Assembly (NCBI GenBank): GCA_963775805.1
Contig: CAVZKG010000001.1
Location: 496,001 to 560,000, forward strand
Length of the DNA stretch: 64,000 nucleotides
Source of the DNA: JAFAMB01 sp963775805
Lineage (GTDB): Bacteria > Verrucomicrobiota > Verrucomicrobiia > Chthoniobacterales > JAFAMB01
Direction: 5' to 3'
In this document: positions 17,127-25,205 of the stretch, piece by piece
Numbering within the stretch: position 1 is the first letter of the stretch
How the letters are laid out: each line of letters opens with the position of its first letter
Notes under the pieces: model-generated
Database searches by the model: none
Told to the model about the DNA's origin: nothing
The model's input: only the letters and a program-made list of their open reading frames with translations
Program-made: the position numbers and the translations under genes

Positions 17127-17780
17127 TTATTCCGGCCCTTGGCCGAACTCAATCACGGGGAATATCATCGTTATCAGATTGGCCCCGCCATCGATGGTTG
17201 CGACCACGCTCAGACGCTGACTCAGATCAGCCAAAAATTCGGGAGCCTGTTCGGCCAACTTTGAGTTCGGTTGCACAGATGAGCGAAACTGGATCCGAAC
17301 CTCTTTATTCCCTTCGAGGGTCCAGCCCAGTCGAAGTAAGCCGGACGGAACCCGGACATTCACCAATTCCATCGCCGCCAATGCCAGAACTTTACGCAGA
17401 AAAGCGCCTCGCACGACAGAAATCACCTCGTCCGACTGGCCCTCTCCGGTCACCTCCAACTTTACGGACCTGGGTATAAGCAATGAAAGTGATTTTGCCG
17501 TTTCATTAATCAAAGTCTGCACCTGCACCAAATCTTCTTCGGGCTCCGCCGGCTGCAAAAGAGTACCGACTGCCAGCAGTAACTCCCGGGAAGATTCAGC
17601 GCTCTCACGGATAAGGGTGAGACTTTCTGTGAGACCCGGGTCGTCGACACCGGTTCGCAAATGATAATCGCTGAGCGAGTTGATTCCTGAAATGGAATTA
17701 CCGAGGTCATGAACGACGCGTCGCAGAAGGAACTCGGTATAGACTCGATCGAAGGATCCGGGTCGGTCTTCGTGCGCCAT
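17127..17780 (-). CDS. ChpT-like histidine phosphotransferase / detached DHp domain protein
   Basis: 217 residues. The N-terminal helix FLLRRVVHDLGNSISGINSL has a His24-Asp pair like the HD-x-x-x-P/N boxes of ChpT and DHp domains, followed by a second helix (LTESLTLIRESAESSRELLLAV). The C-terminal part has the layout of a kinase ATPase domain but no N box, no DxGxG and no GxGxG, so it should not bind ATP. ChpT-type phosphotransferases look the same. It is transcribed just before the kinase that lacks its own His box, so the pair may be one kinase split in two. No signal peptide. Confidence 0.7.
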   Translation of the reverse strand: MAHEDRPGSFDRVYTEFLLRRVVHDLGNSISGINSLSDYHLRTGVDDPGLTESLTLIRESAESSRELLLAVGTLLQPAEPEEDLVQVQTLINETAKSLSLLIPRSVKLEVTGEGQSDEVISVVRGAFLRKVLALAAMELVNVRVPSGLLRLGWTLEGNKEVRIQFRSSVQPNSKLAEQAPEFLADLSQRLSVVATIDGGANLITMIFPVIEFGQGPE

Positions 17781-17833
17781 TTAACTTGACTCCAATGAAG
17801 CCCTGAGCAGTGAACCGGTTGATTCAGGCACAG

Positions 17834-18052
17834 TCAGTGTTTCTCAAACAGCTGCAACAGCTTATTAGCGATCTCAAGGAGGATTTCTCGGCTCGGATAA
17901 TCAGGATCCAAAAATCTTTCACGCTTTGTTTCGGCGTGATTCACTATCGGTTTTTCAAAAGGTGTGGGCATCCGATTTAGGTGCGGGTCCTCGGCTAATG
18001 TCTCCGAGTCCGCTTTCAGTTTACAATTTTCTACTTTTATCTCCGGTTCCAA
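17834..18052 (-). CDS. Possible small protein upstream of the phosphotransferase gene
   Basis: An open frame of 72 codons starting at TTG, with no ATG before codon 28 and no clear ribosome binding site. The C-terminal half (RERFLDPDYPSREILLEIANKLLQLFEKH) looks like a real amphipathic helix. It lies 54 bp before the phosphotransferase gene on the same strand. I do not recognise it. It could be an unrelated stretch of the promoter region of the signalling operon. Confidence 0.3.
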   Translation of the reverse strand: MEPEIKVENCKLKADSETLAEDPHLNRMPTPFEKPIVNHAETKRERFLDPDYPSREILLEIANKLLQLFEKH

Positions 18053-18279
18053 GTAAACTCTCCTTAAGCATCGACGGTGGCTTTACATAATTTAGTAAAG
18101 AGTGACGGAAAAGTGTATTGAAAGTACTTGAATATCTGACAGTCACAAATCGCACGCTCGCCGCATCAGGCTAAAAAGCATTGCGGCTAACGCTGTTAAC
18201 TTCTATTATTCAATCGATCTACCGCAAACCCCAGATGGTGGACTGAGTGGCGCAGGTTCAGTGATCTTCTACAAAACGC

Positions 18280-19689
18280 ATGGCTATTGAAAAGGTAATC
18301 GTCATTGACGATGAACCCATTATCCGCCGATCACTCGAATTGCAGCTTCGAGGCAAGCGCCTCTCTGTTTCGCTCTGCTCGACCATCGCCGAGGCTGAAA
18401 GACTGATCGCCAGGGATTCTTTCGACCTGATGTTTGTCGATGTCCGATTGCCGGACGGCGACGGAACCGACCTTCTGAGCCGTCTTGCGCCTAGTCCGGA
18501 GAAGCCGCTAATCGTCGTAATGACCGGCTACGGAACGATCGAATCAGCGGTTAACTGCATTCGCTTAGGTGCATTTGATTACATTATTAAACCGTTCTCA
18601 GCCAGCCAGATAGAAGTAATTTTACGCAAAGCAGATAATTTCAATCAGGCGGTCCGCATCAGCCGGATGCTGGCCCAGGAATCGCTCGACGCCGCCGCGA
18701 TCATCGGAGAGAGCCGACCCGTTCAACAGCTGCGGCAAATGATCCAGAAGGTCGCACCGACCGAAGCCACTGTTCTGATTTGCGGAGAGAATGGAACCGG
18801 CAAAGAGCTTGTCGCGACCGAAATATTTCGATCCAGTGCCCGCGCGCAGGCCCCTTTCATCAAGGTGAATTGTGCCGCTATTTCAGAAACACTGATCGAA
18901 AGTGAATTTTTTGGCCATGAACGTGGAGCGTTCACCGGGGCCACTGAGAAACGGGAGGGCCGCTTCGAAGTCGCCAATAACGGGACGATTCTTTTGGACG
19001 AGGTCAGCGAGATCTCACTGAAGCTGCAGGCTAAACTTTTGCGCGTCTTGCAAGAACGAGAATTCGAACGCGTCGGCGGAAACCGCACAATCAAAGTGAA
19101 CGTCCGTGTTCTTGCAACAACCAACCGGGACCTCCAGAAGTCGGTTGAGAACGAGCAATTTCGCCAGGATCTGTATTACCGGCTCAATGTCTTTCCGATT
19201 ATCGTCCCTCCGCTCAGAAAGCGTAAAGACGACATTTCTGCGCTCGCCAAAAATTTTCTCTCACGCATCGCGCGACGTACCGGAGCTGTCCCGCCGGTGC
19301 TCAGCCCGGCGTCACTCGATGTAATCCGGGCCTACGAATGGCCCGGAAATGTTCGGGAACTGCAGAACGTAATGGAACGGGCGGTTATACTCACCGAACC
19401 GGGCGAAGAGATCACGCCCCATCTTCTTGAGCCGATGTTTCCGGCTGAACTGCTGGACGAATCGTGGAAAGAGGCGGCGCCACAGGAACCAATTCCCACC
19501 GCGAGCTCCAGCCTCGTGTTCCCTGAAAACGTGATGCCGCTGGAAAAACTGGAACGCGAATATATCCTGTACGCACTTCGTCAAGCAAACGGGAACCGCA
19601 CGCACACCGCGCAAATGCTTGGAATCAGCATTCGCACGCTGCGGAACAAGTTGAATGAGCTGAAAATGGCCGAAGATCCGGCCCTTTGA
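18280..19689 (+). CDS. NtrC-family sigma-54 response regulator
   Basis: A three-domain activator of sigma-54 RNA polymerase, 469 residues. Receiver at 1-120 with phospho-acceptor Asp54 (FVDVRLPDGDG) and KPF at 104-106. AAA+ domain with Walker A GENGTGKE (169-176), the sigma-54 contact loop GAFTGA (216-221), Walker B ILLDE (237-241) and WPGNVRELQN. A Fis-type helix-turn-helix ends the protein (NRTHTAQMLGISIRTLRNKLNEL). It is divergent from the His-box/kinase pair over a 230-bp intergenic gap. It is the likely output, but target genes are not shown by the sequence. Confidence 0.94.
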   Translation: MAIEKVIVIDDEPIIRRSLELQLRGKRLSVSLCSTIAEAERLIARDSFDLMFVDVRLPDGDGTDLLSRLAPSPEKPLIVVMTGYGTIESAVNCIRLGAFDYIIKPFSASQIEVILRKADNFNQAVRISRMLAQESLDAAAIIGESRPVQQLRQMIQKVAPTEATVLICGENGTGKELVATEIFRSSARAQAPFIKVNCAAISETLIESEFFGHERGAFTGATEKREGRFEVANNGTILLDEVSEISLKLQAKLLRVLQEREFERVGGNRTIKVNVRVLATTNRDLQKSVENEQFRQDLYYRLNVFPIIVPPLRKRKDDISALAKNFLSRIARRTGAVPPVLSPASLDVIRAYEWPGNVRELQNVMERAVILTEPGEEITPHLLEPMFPAELLDESWKEAAPQEPIPTASSSLVFPENVMPLEKLEREYILYALRQANGNRTHTAQMLGISIRTLRNKLNELKMAEDPAL

Positions 19690-19734
19690 AGTTCCTCTTG
19701 ACCCCGCCCAGCACCTCTCTTTCAATCGATCCTT

Positions 19735-20481
19735 ATGAATCGATTTGTCGACCAGGTGGCGGTCGTAACCGGCGCCGGAAGAGGTATTGGTAAGGCAATT
19801 GCACTCCGGCTGGCAAATGAGGGAGCCAGAGTTGCAGTGATTAGTCGCACCGAAGCGAATTCGCTGACAACGGCGAACGAAATCAACGCCCTTCGTCCGG
19901 AGAGTGCACGCGCTTACGCTGTCGACGTTGCGAATTCTGACGCAACTGCGAACCTCTGTAGCCAAATCGTCAAAGATTTCGGCAAAGTTCACATTCTGGT
20001 CAATAACGCGGGAATTACCCGGGACAGGCTCAGCATGCGCATGTCCGAAGAAGATTGGGACACAGTCGTCGATACGAATCTGAAGGGCGCATTCAACTTT
20101 ATTCAGGCGCTTGAACGACCAATGATGAGGCAGTCGTACGGACGAATCGTGAATATCAGCTCGGTGAGCGGTCTGATTGGTCAAGCCGGACAGGCCAATT
20201 ATTCAGCCAGTAAAGCGGGTCTGATCGGTCTGACCAAGGCGTTGGCACGCGAACTCGCCGGCAGAAACGTGACCGTCAACGCGGTTGCACCCGGCTTCAT
20301 TACGACCGATATGACCGAACAATTGCCCGAAGCAGTTAAAACACATGTGCTTTCCCTTATTCCACTGGCAAAGTTCGGAGAGTGCGAAGACATCGCCGCT
20401 GCTGTCTCATTTATCGCGAGCCCGGAAGCCAAGTACATCACGGGCCAGGTACTGACCGTGGATGGCGGAATGGCAATGTAG
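19735..20481 (+). CDS. fabG: 3-oxoacyl-[acyl-carrier-protein] reductase FabG
   Basis: Short-chain dehydrogenase that reduces 3-ketoacyl-ACP with NADPH in fatty acid elongation. 248 residues. Cofactor loop TGAGRGIGKAIA, NNAG at about residue 89, catalytic Ser in NISSVSG and YSASK with catalytic Tyr and Lys, then the FabG-like APGFITTDMTEQLPE and ITGQVLTVDGGMAM ending. It stands alone 45 bp after the sigma-54 activator, not in a fab cluster. A fabG-like dehydrogenase with another substrate cannot be excluded, but the C-terminus is typical FabG. Confidence 0.88.
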   Translation: MNRFVDQVAVVTGAGRGIGKAIALRLANEGARVAVISRTEANSLTTANEINALRPESARAYAVDVANSDATANLCSQIVKDFGKVHILVNNAGITRDRLSMRMSEEDWDTVVDTNLKGAFNFIQALERPMMRQSYGRIVNISSVSGLIGQAGQANYSASKAGLIGLTKALARELAGRNVTVNAVAPGFITTDMTEQLPEAVKTHVLSLIPLAKFGECEDIAAAVSFIASPEAKYITGQVLTVDGGMAM

Positions 20482-20545
20482 AGGCGCGAGGCGCGAGGCG
20501 CTCGCGATTCCGAGTTCGAGGTTCGAGGTTCCGAGTTCGGAGGCT
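20482..20545. repeat. Low-complexity repeat family A (GTTCGAGGTTCCGAG type), site 1
   Basis: Directly after the fabG stop, GAGGCGC units are followed by repeated GAGTTCGAGGTTCGAGG-like units. Read on the other strand this is the GAACTTCGAAC motif found at five other intergenic sites in this window. Confidence 0.7.
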
Positions 20546-20603
20546 GAGGAACGGTACAGGTTCAGAACATCGGTAACACATACAGCAACGGCGACATAAA
20601 AAT

Positions 20604-20633
20604 GGCGTAGCCGATCGTTCATTCGGCTACGCC
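20604..20633 (-). terminator. Rho-independent terminator of the Pro/Thr-linker secreted protein
   Basis: A perfect 11-bp stem (GGCGTAGCCGA / TCGGCTACGCC) with an 8-base loop. On the minus strand it is followed by ATTTTTA. It lies 48 bp beyond the stop at 20682, so it ends that minus-strand transcript. Confidence 0.8.
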
Positions 20634-20681
20634 TCAACGTTATATTAAATCAAGCCCGTTCGTGTATGGTCAGGGACTGAT

Positions 20682-21767
20682 TTACGGTACACAAAGCGGG
20701 CCTGCTGACACAGTACCGCTCCATGATCCCGTAAAGTTCGAACCCCCACCGCCCGCGGCCCCGCCGGTAACACACTGGAACGCCTGAGATTCCGGAGTCC
20801 CCGCATGGTCCCCGTTGTTGATATTGCACGCGTTCTGGTGGGTCGGCTTGACATTAAGCATGTTGTAGACACCAGGAGCTGCCGGCCAGCATGTGTAGAC
20901 GGCCGCACCCCATTGCCATTGCACGGATACGCCTGGAACAGAGGAGCTGAATATACCGCTCCAGGTCGGCGAAATACCGCCGCCCGGCAATCCCGACGGC
21001 ACTGGGAGAGCCAGACCGGTAAGGAAGATTTCATCACTACCGGATATAGGAACGGTCGTCGTCCACGTATTATTGCTGAATGTAGTGGTGGCGCAAGTGG
21101 CGTTCGGGCTGAAGATAATTACCCCGGTCGGAACGGTCGCACTGAACGCGCTGGACGTGATGGTCGAACAGCTGAAGGTGATCGTTGCGCCAGAGGATGG
21201 TATCCCTTTCGCCTGGATATGGGCATTAAACCAGACGGTGTCGCCTGCCGGAATCTTTGTGCCGTTAAAGTTCGACTGAATTGATGATGTCGGGCACGGC
21301 GGACACGGAGGCGGCGTAGGAGTCGGCGTAGGAGTCGGCGACGGGCAAGTTATGGTATCCGTCGTCTGACCGTTGGGCCAAATGATTGGTATGGTGTTCT
21401 CCCCCACTAAGGTGGCCGTCCCCGTGAACGTGGGCGGGCAACTTGGCGCTGAAAACGTTTTGGTCACCGTGGTGTTGAAGGTCCCGCTCGAAGGAGCCGT
21501 AAAGGAGACCGAATAGCCGGCATTGGATGGGGAGAAACAGCTCCCCGTGGCCGATATCGTCCAATCGATCTCGTAATTCTGGCCTGGATTCAGGTCTGAT
21601 GCACTCAGCGTAATAGTGAAGCTGTCACAGGTTAGTTGAGTTACGTTCGCGCTATCTATGTGATTCGCGGCGGCTGGCATCGCAAAGACGGCAAGCACCC
21701 AGAGGGGAATCCCCCAGGCAATTAAATGTTTGAGAAGGCCGCAGGCCCCTCTAAGTTTGATATTCAT
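20682..21767 (-). CDS. Secreted protein with a Pro/Thr linker between two Cys-containing domains
   Basis: I do not recognise the family. It has 361 residues. An N-terminal basic region and hydrophobic helix (LIAWGIPLWVLAVFAMPAAA) form a signal peptide. Residues 40-145 look like an Ig-like beta domain (NPGQNYEIDWTISATG, FTGTATLVGEN). A linker of repeated PT and CPPCP follows at about 145-160. The C-terminal 200 residues are Ser/Thr/Gly-rich and end with GSNFTGSWSGTVSAGPLCVP. Even-spaced Cys suggest disulfides. Probably an exported surface or cell-wall-exposed protein; no enzyme motif is seen. A clear terminator follows it. Confidence 0.65.
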   Translation of the reverse strand: MNIKLRGACGLLKHLIAWGIPLWVLAVFAMPAAANHIDSANVTQLTCDSFTITLSASDLNPGQNYEIDWTISATGSCFSPSNAGYSVSFTAPSSGTFNTTVTKTFSAPSCPPTFTGTATLVGENTIPIIWPNGQTTDTITCPSPTPTPTPTPPPCPPCPTSSIQSNFNGTKIPAGDTVWFNAHIQAKGIPSSGATITFSCSTITSSAFSATVPTGVIIFSPNATCATTTFSNNTWTTTVPISGSDEIFLTGLALPVPSGLPGGGISPTWSGIFSSSVPGVSVQWQWGAAVYTCWPAAPGVYNMLNVKPTHQNACNINNGDHAGTPESQAFQCVTGGAAGGGGSNFTGSWSGTVSAGPLCVP

Positions 21768-22195
21768 GTTCTTCTTACTAGTGCGTTTGGTGGTGGGTTA
21801 CGGTGAAGTGCTCTCCATACCAAGAACCAGGCTTGCTCAGATCAAACTGACATAAGCTGCCCAAGGTCTTTCATATGGAGCTGCAGAATTCACAAAAAGC
21901 TTTTGAAACGCAAAAGCGTTTCGAAGCTACATCATCTCCGTGAATGGGGGTGATTGCCTTCCCTGACGAATCTTCTACTAATAAGTAAAATTAAAAGACC
22001 ATAGTTTGTACAGCCCAAACGATTGTACCAAACCATTTCCATAATCATTTATAAATAAAACTCATCGCGCATGGTGTCCTGAGGCTAGCAAACTTCTTAG
22101 CAGGCCGACAGAGCGTCCACCCATCGCAATGCGGTCGGTGTACGTCGTATCAACTCTGCCTCACGGACACGGTTGATTCACTGCACCCTGAATTA
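21768..22195. other. 428-bp intergenic region, upstream of the secreted protein and a small membrane protein
   Basis: AT-rich towards 21960-22070. It holds a near-perfect hairpin at 21898-21927 (AGCTTTTGAAACG / CGTTTCGAAGCT, one bulge). On the minus strand this would lie in the 5' region of the secreted protein gene, 130 bp before its start. A 15-codon frame MRSVYVVSTLPHGHG at 22129-22176 precedes the small membrane protein. I see no known riboswitch class and no conserved promoter. Confidence 0.5.
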
Positions 22196-22360
22196 GTGAA
22201 GCCGGACACCGATCCGGAGTATTTTCACGCCCAGCGCATCCGCCCGTGGATCGGAGTCATTTTTTCGATTGCCCACGGTCTTGTTTCCACTCTGCCGGCG
22301 CTGGTTTTGTTCAGTTTCATGATGGTCTTCCATATAGCGGTCAAAAACAAGCAACCTTAA
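22196..22360 (+). CDS. Small single-helix membrane protein
   Basis: A 54-codon frame from GTG 22196. The first 20 residues are polar (KPDTDPEYFHAQRIRPW), followed by a 28-residue hydrophobic helix (IGVIFSIAHGLVSTLPALVL then FSFMMVFHIAV) and a basic tail KNKQP. The sharp hydrophobic/polar layout and codon use suggest a real gene. There is no clear ribosome binding site, and the frame stays open upstream without ATG. Unknown family. It is convergent with the TIGR03943 gene of the zinc operon, with a family A repeat between them. Confidence 0.45.
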   Translation: MKPDTDPEYFHAQRIRPWIGVIFSIAHGLVSTLPALVLFSFMMVFHIAVKNKQP

Positions 22361-22400
22361 ACAAAAAGTGTTACCTATTTATTGACTGCCCCTCCAATCC

Positions 22401-22450
22401 CCGAACCCCGAACTTCGAACCCGAAACGGCGAACGGCGAACGCCGTTCGC
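22401..22450. repeat. Low-complexity repeat family A, site 2
   Basis: Units CCGAAC, TTCGAAC and GGCGAAC repeat between the small membrane protein and the last gene of the zinc operon. The repeat reaches the stop codon of that gene. Confidence 0.65.
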
Positions 22451-23385
22451 TAGTACAGCATCGCCTCTGCAGGTGGATCTGTGGGCTCAACTTTGTCAGC
22501 GTTCAAAATGACGTGAACTCGATCTCCTGTTTTCGCGTAGGTTGCTTTCCCAGTGACCTTCACCCATCCCATTTCCGTCGCGCCCGTCGGCCCCGTAACC
22601 TGCACTGGGACCGCCAGCGGACGCGCGTCTGCGGCGCAGCAAACGATAAACATCCGAACAAGTTTAAACTGATTGGTGTCGGAACCAGGCAGGTATTGGC
22701 CGACGACTTCAATGGTTTTATCGGCGAACATCTTTCTCAGACTCTCCTCTGATTCGCCGTAAAGCAGGTCAGTCACTTCCAGCGCGACATTGCCGTCCGC
22801 CGCCTTCGGAAGATATTGGGCGCCCCCTTGCTCGTCCGGTGACGGAACGTTCGGATTCGCTTGATCAGCCGCCGCTGTCGTCCCATTCGGATCCGGTAAA
22901 TTGTTTTCAGCGTCCTGCGGTAACGGTTCTGACGCCCGTTCATCGTTGTCTGCGCCCAACGCCTGCGGAGGAATGGCTGGGTCGTTAGAGGTTTTTTTGG
23001 CCGAAACGCCCGAACGTCCAGGAAGCGTGGACATATCCTCTACGAATCCGCGGTTCAGTACAGCATGCGCATCGTAACTGTCTTTCGAAAGGGCGACACC
23101 GGCAGCAAGCGGAACAAACAACACGCAAAATGCCAACGCACTTCGCAAAAGGCTGTTGGAATTCCGGTGGACGCATTCTCCCTCTAGGCAGCATTCTGTC
23201 GTCGCTTTTGCGCCGGCATAAATGATTCCAGCCAGACAGAACACGATTCCACCAGCCAACGTCCATAGACGGAACTGCGGGTGCAGGTACTGATCCAACC
23301 GGCCAGTGAAATAGAAGTCCAGAAGAACAGCGCCAAGACCAATCAGAGTAATACCGTTTAGAAGACTACAAAGCTTGGCCCGCAT
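22450..23385 (-). CDS. TIGR03943/DUF1980 family protein, partner of the COG0701-type permease
   Basis: 311 residues. Two N-terminal membrane helices (ITLIGLGAVLLDFYFTGRL and LWTLAGGIVFCLAGIIY) with a third near residue 85, then a long disordered Asp/Pro-rich linker (about 130-200). A C-terminal domain begins at VALEVTDLLYGESEESLRKMF and continues to EVVGQYLPG and MFIVCCAADARPLAVPV, the CC motif typical of this family. It overlaps the permease gene by 20 bp and ends the zinc operon. The pair is thought to act together in a metal-linked membrane process; the linker makes this copy longer than most. Confidence 0.82.
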   Translation of the reverse strand: MRAKLCSLLNGITLIGLGAVLLDFYFTGRLDQYLHPQFRLWTLAGGIVFCLAGIIYAGAKATTECCLEGECVHRNSNSLLRSALAFCVLFVPLAAGVALSKDSYDAHAVLNRGFVEDMSTLPGRSGVSAKKTSNDPAIPPQALGADNDERASEPLPQDAENNLPDPNGTTAAADQANPNVPSPDEQGGAQYLPKAADGNVALEVTDLLYGESEESLRKMFADKTIEVVGQYLPGSDTNQFKLVRMFIVCCAADARPLAVPVQVTGPTGATEMGWVKVTGKATYAKTGDRVHVILNADKVEPTDPPAEAMLY

Positions 23386-24328
23386 ACAGATAGATTAAAC
23401 CGCGGCTGCAGATTATCCCGATGAGTATAAAAAGTCCAATTCCCAGAGCAATCACAAATCGTTTTTTGAATAGCACGCTGTAGAGAAAGAAAAGTTTCAA
23501 ATCAAACATTGGTCCAAAAACCATGAATGCCATTCTAGCGAAGATCGGAAAGCTAACAAAGGTCGCAGCGATGAATGCGTCAGAGGTGCTGCAGAGCGTC
23601 AGAACTGTCGCAAACACCATCATCGAAAAGGTCGAGAGCAGCGGACTCAAGGCCAATGGCAGGATCACCTGCTGATCGACCGCTGTATTGAACGTAGCGG
23701 CCACGGCCGCGCCGATCATGAAATAGATCGCGGTGTCGATAAAGTCGTCGCAGGCCATGCGAATTGCGGCGACAAGTTTTTCGTGAAATTTGGCGTCGAT
23801 TCCTTTGCTCACTACGTCGGGAAGCGGACTCACACTGAATGCCAATCGTTTACGAGCCGGTACCTTGACGGCGCCGGTACGTAGTATCGAAGAGGGATCA
23901 ATTCCACGGACAACCAGACCGGCAATCACCGCGACACCGTAACCCAAAGCGAGTCGTATTCCCATGTTCAGCCATGGCGCCTGGCCTCTGAAAGCGGCGA
24001 ACGTGCTAAACGCGACGATCGGATTAACGATTGGCGACGCCAGCATGAATGTCACCCCGCAGGAAACCGGTAAACCTTTGTCCATCAAACGCCGAACGAC
24101 CGGAACGATTCCACATTCGCAGATCGGAAAAAAGATACCGAGCATGCCGCTTACCATTGTCGCGAGAACCCCGTTCTTCGGCAAAAGGCCTGTAATGACT
24201 TTAGACGGGACGAACGCGGCGATCGCACCCGAAATCAGAGAACCGATCAGAACAAAAGGCAACCCTTCGAAAGCAAGGGCCAAAAATGAGAACAAAAAAT
24301 TTTGCCAGGTAAATGTAAACCAGCTCAT
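23366..24328 (-). CDS. COG0701/DUF318-type permease
   Basis: 320 residues with about eight membrane helices. The family motif is seen twice over the two halves: GIFFPICECGIVPVVRRL with CECGxxP, then MLASPIVNPIVAFST. The second half has the matching LTLCSTSDAFIAATFV. The gene starts 10 bp after znuB and overlaps the TIGR03943 gene, so all five genes are one operon under the palindrome upstream of znuA. The transported substrate is unknown; zinc or a zinc-linked ligand is inferred from context only. Confidence 0.85.
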   Translation of the reverse strand: MSWFTFTWQNFLFSFLALAFEGLPFVLIGSLISGAIAAFVPSKVITGLLPKNGVLATMVSGMLGIFFPICECGIVPVVRRLMDKGLPVSCGVTFMLASPIVNPIVAFSTFAAFRGQAPWLNMGIRLALGYGVAVIAGLVVRGIDPSSILRTGAVKVPARKRLAFSVSPLPDVVSKGIDAKFHEKLVAAIRMACDDFIDTAIYFMIGAAVAATFNTAVDQQVILPLALSPLLSTFSMMVFATVLTLCSTSDAFIAATFVSFPIFARMAFMVFGPMFDLKLFFLYSVLFKKRFVIALGIGLFILIGIICSRGLIYLYAGQAL

Positions 24329-24338
24329 TACGGTGCGT

Positions 24339-25205
24339 TCAAACCCGATCTAACTGACTCGTGCTCGGCCGGGCAATTCTGCCGCGACCAATCATTGCAC
24401 CGAGGATCATTGCAACGACAAGGAAACCGGCATTCGCAAGAACGATTGTGGGTCCTGTTGGAAGATTAAATTGTGCGGAAGCGACGATTCCGAGCGCGCC
24501 GGCACAAAGCCCAAATAACGCACTCAAAAGGAGCATTTGGAGAAAGCTCCTTGCCACCATTCGTGAAGCGGCCGCCGGAATCACAATCAGTCCACCGATC
24601 AACAACGCGCCAAGTTGCTGCAGCAAAAACCCAATTACCAGCGCGATTAACAAGACAAACAGATAGTTGAGCCGCCGCAGGTTGATCCCGGCGATTCGGG
24701 CCAGGTCTTCCTGCACAACACAAAGCAGCAATGCCTTCATGTTAAGAAGGAGAAATCCGAGCACGACGCAGCTTAACGCTAATATCAGCCAAACATCTTC
24801 GTTCGACGCAAAGAGGATTTCGCCAAAGAGCACGCCTTCGAGGCTTTGGTACCCTTTCATTTGACTGATTAGAATCACCCCAAGTGCAACGGCCCCAGAA
24901 TACGAAAATGCTATGACCGTGTCAGCGCGCAATGAGGTTCGCTCAAAAAGCCACGCCATCATCAATCCGACCAGACAGCAAAAGACGATCAGCACGATCT
25001 GCATCGCTGGCCCGTAAACGTCGTTCGCGAGTCGGAACGCGATGCCAAGACCCACTCCAGTCAAGGCTGCATGCGATATCGCGTCGCTGAAAAATGCCAT
25101 CCCTCGCAATGTGATAAACGTACCGAGGAACCCCATCACCGGCCCAGCCATGAGCGCAATTAACAGCGCGCGCTCGAGCTCGGGTGTTTGGAATACGTCA
25201 AACAT
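24339..25205 (-). CDS. znuB: Zinc ABC transporter permease ZnuB
   Basis: Membrane subunit of the ZnuABC high-affinity zinc importer. The start is ATG 25205, sharing a TGATG overlap with the znuC stop. About 288 residues with eight hydrophobic helices. Family marks: MAFFSDAISHAALTGVGLG, the loop with SH that contacts the metal path, and LQQLGALLIGGLIVIPAAASR. It cannot be told from a manganese permease by sequence alone; the COG0701 gene and the solute-binding protein support zinc. Confidence 0.9.
   Translation of the reverse strand: MFDVFQTPELERALLIALMAGPVMGFLGTFITLRGMAFFSDAISHAALTGVGLGIAFRLANDVYGPAMQIVLIVFCCLVGLMMAWLFERTSLRADTVIAFSYSGAVALGVILISQMKGYQSLEGVLFGEILFASNEDVWLILALSCVVLGFLLLNMKALLLCVVQEDLARIAGINLRRLNYLFVLLIALVIGFLLQQLGALLIGGLIVIPAAASRMVARSFLQMLLLSALFGLCAGALGIVASAQFNLPTGPTIVLANAGFLVVAMILGAMIGRGRIARPSTSQLDRV

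Noticed and set aside
19312..20184. 290-codon frame on the minus strand
   Set aside because: It lies opposite the sigma-54 activator and fabG, both full-length with catalytic motifs. Its own translation shows no family pattern.
21290..21350. Tandem repeat GGCGTAGGAGTC, possible CRISPR
   Set aside because: Short 12-base units with no spacers. They encode the PT-repeat linker of the secreted protein.
22246..22752. 168-codon frame on the plus strand
   Set aside because: It runs antisense through the end of the TIGR03943 gene and over a low-complexity repeat. The 54-codon frame at 22196 is the better candidate there.
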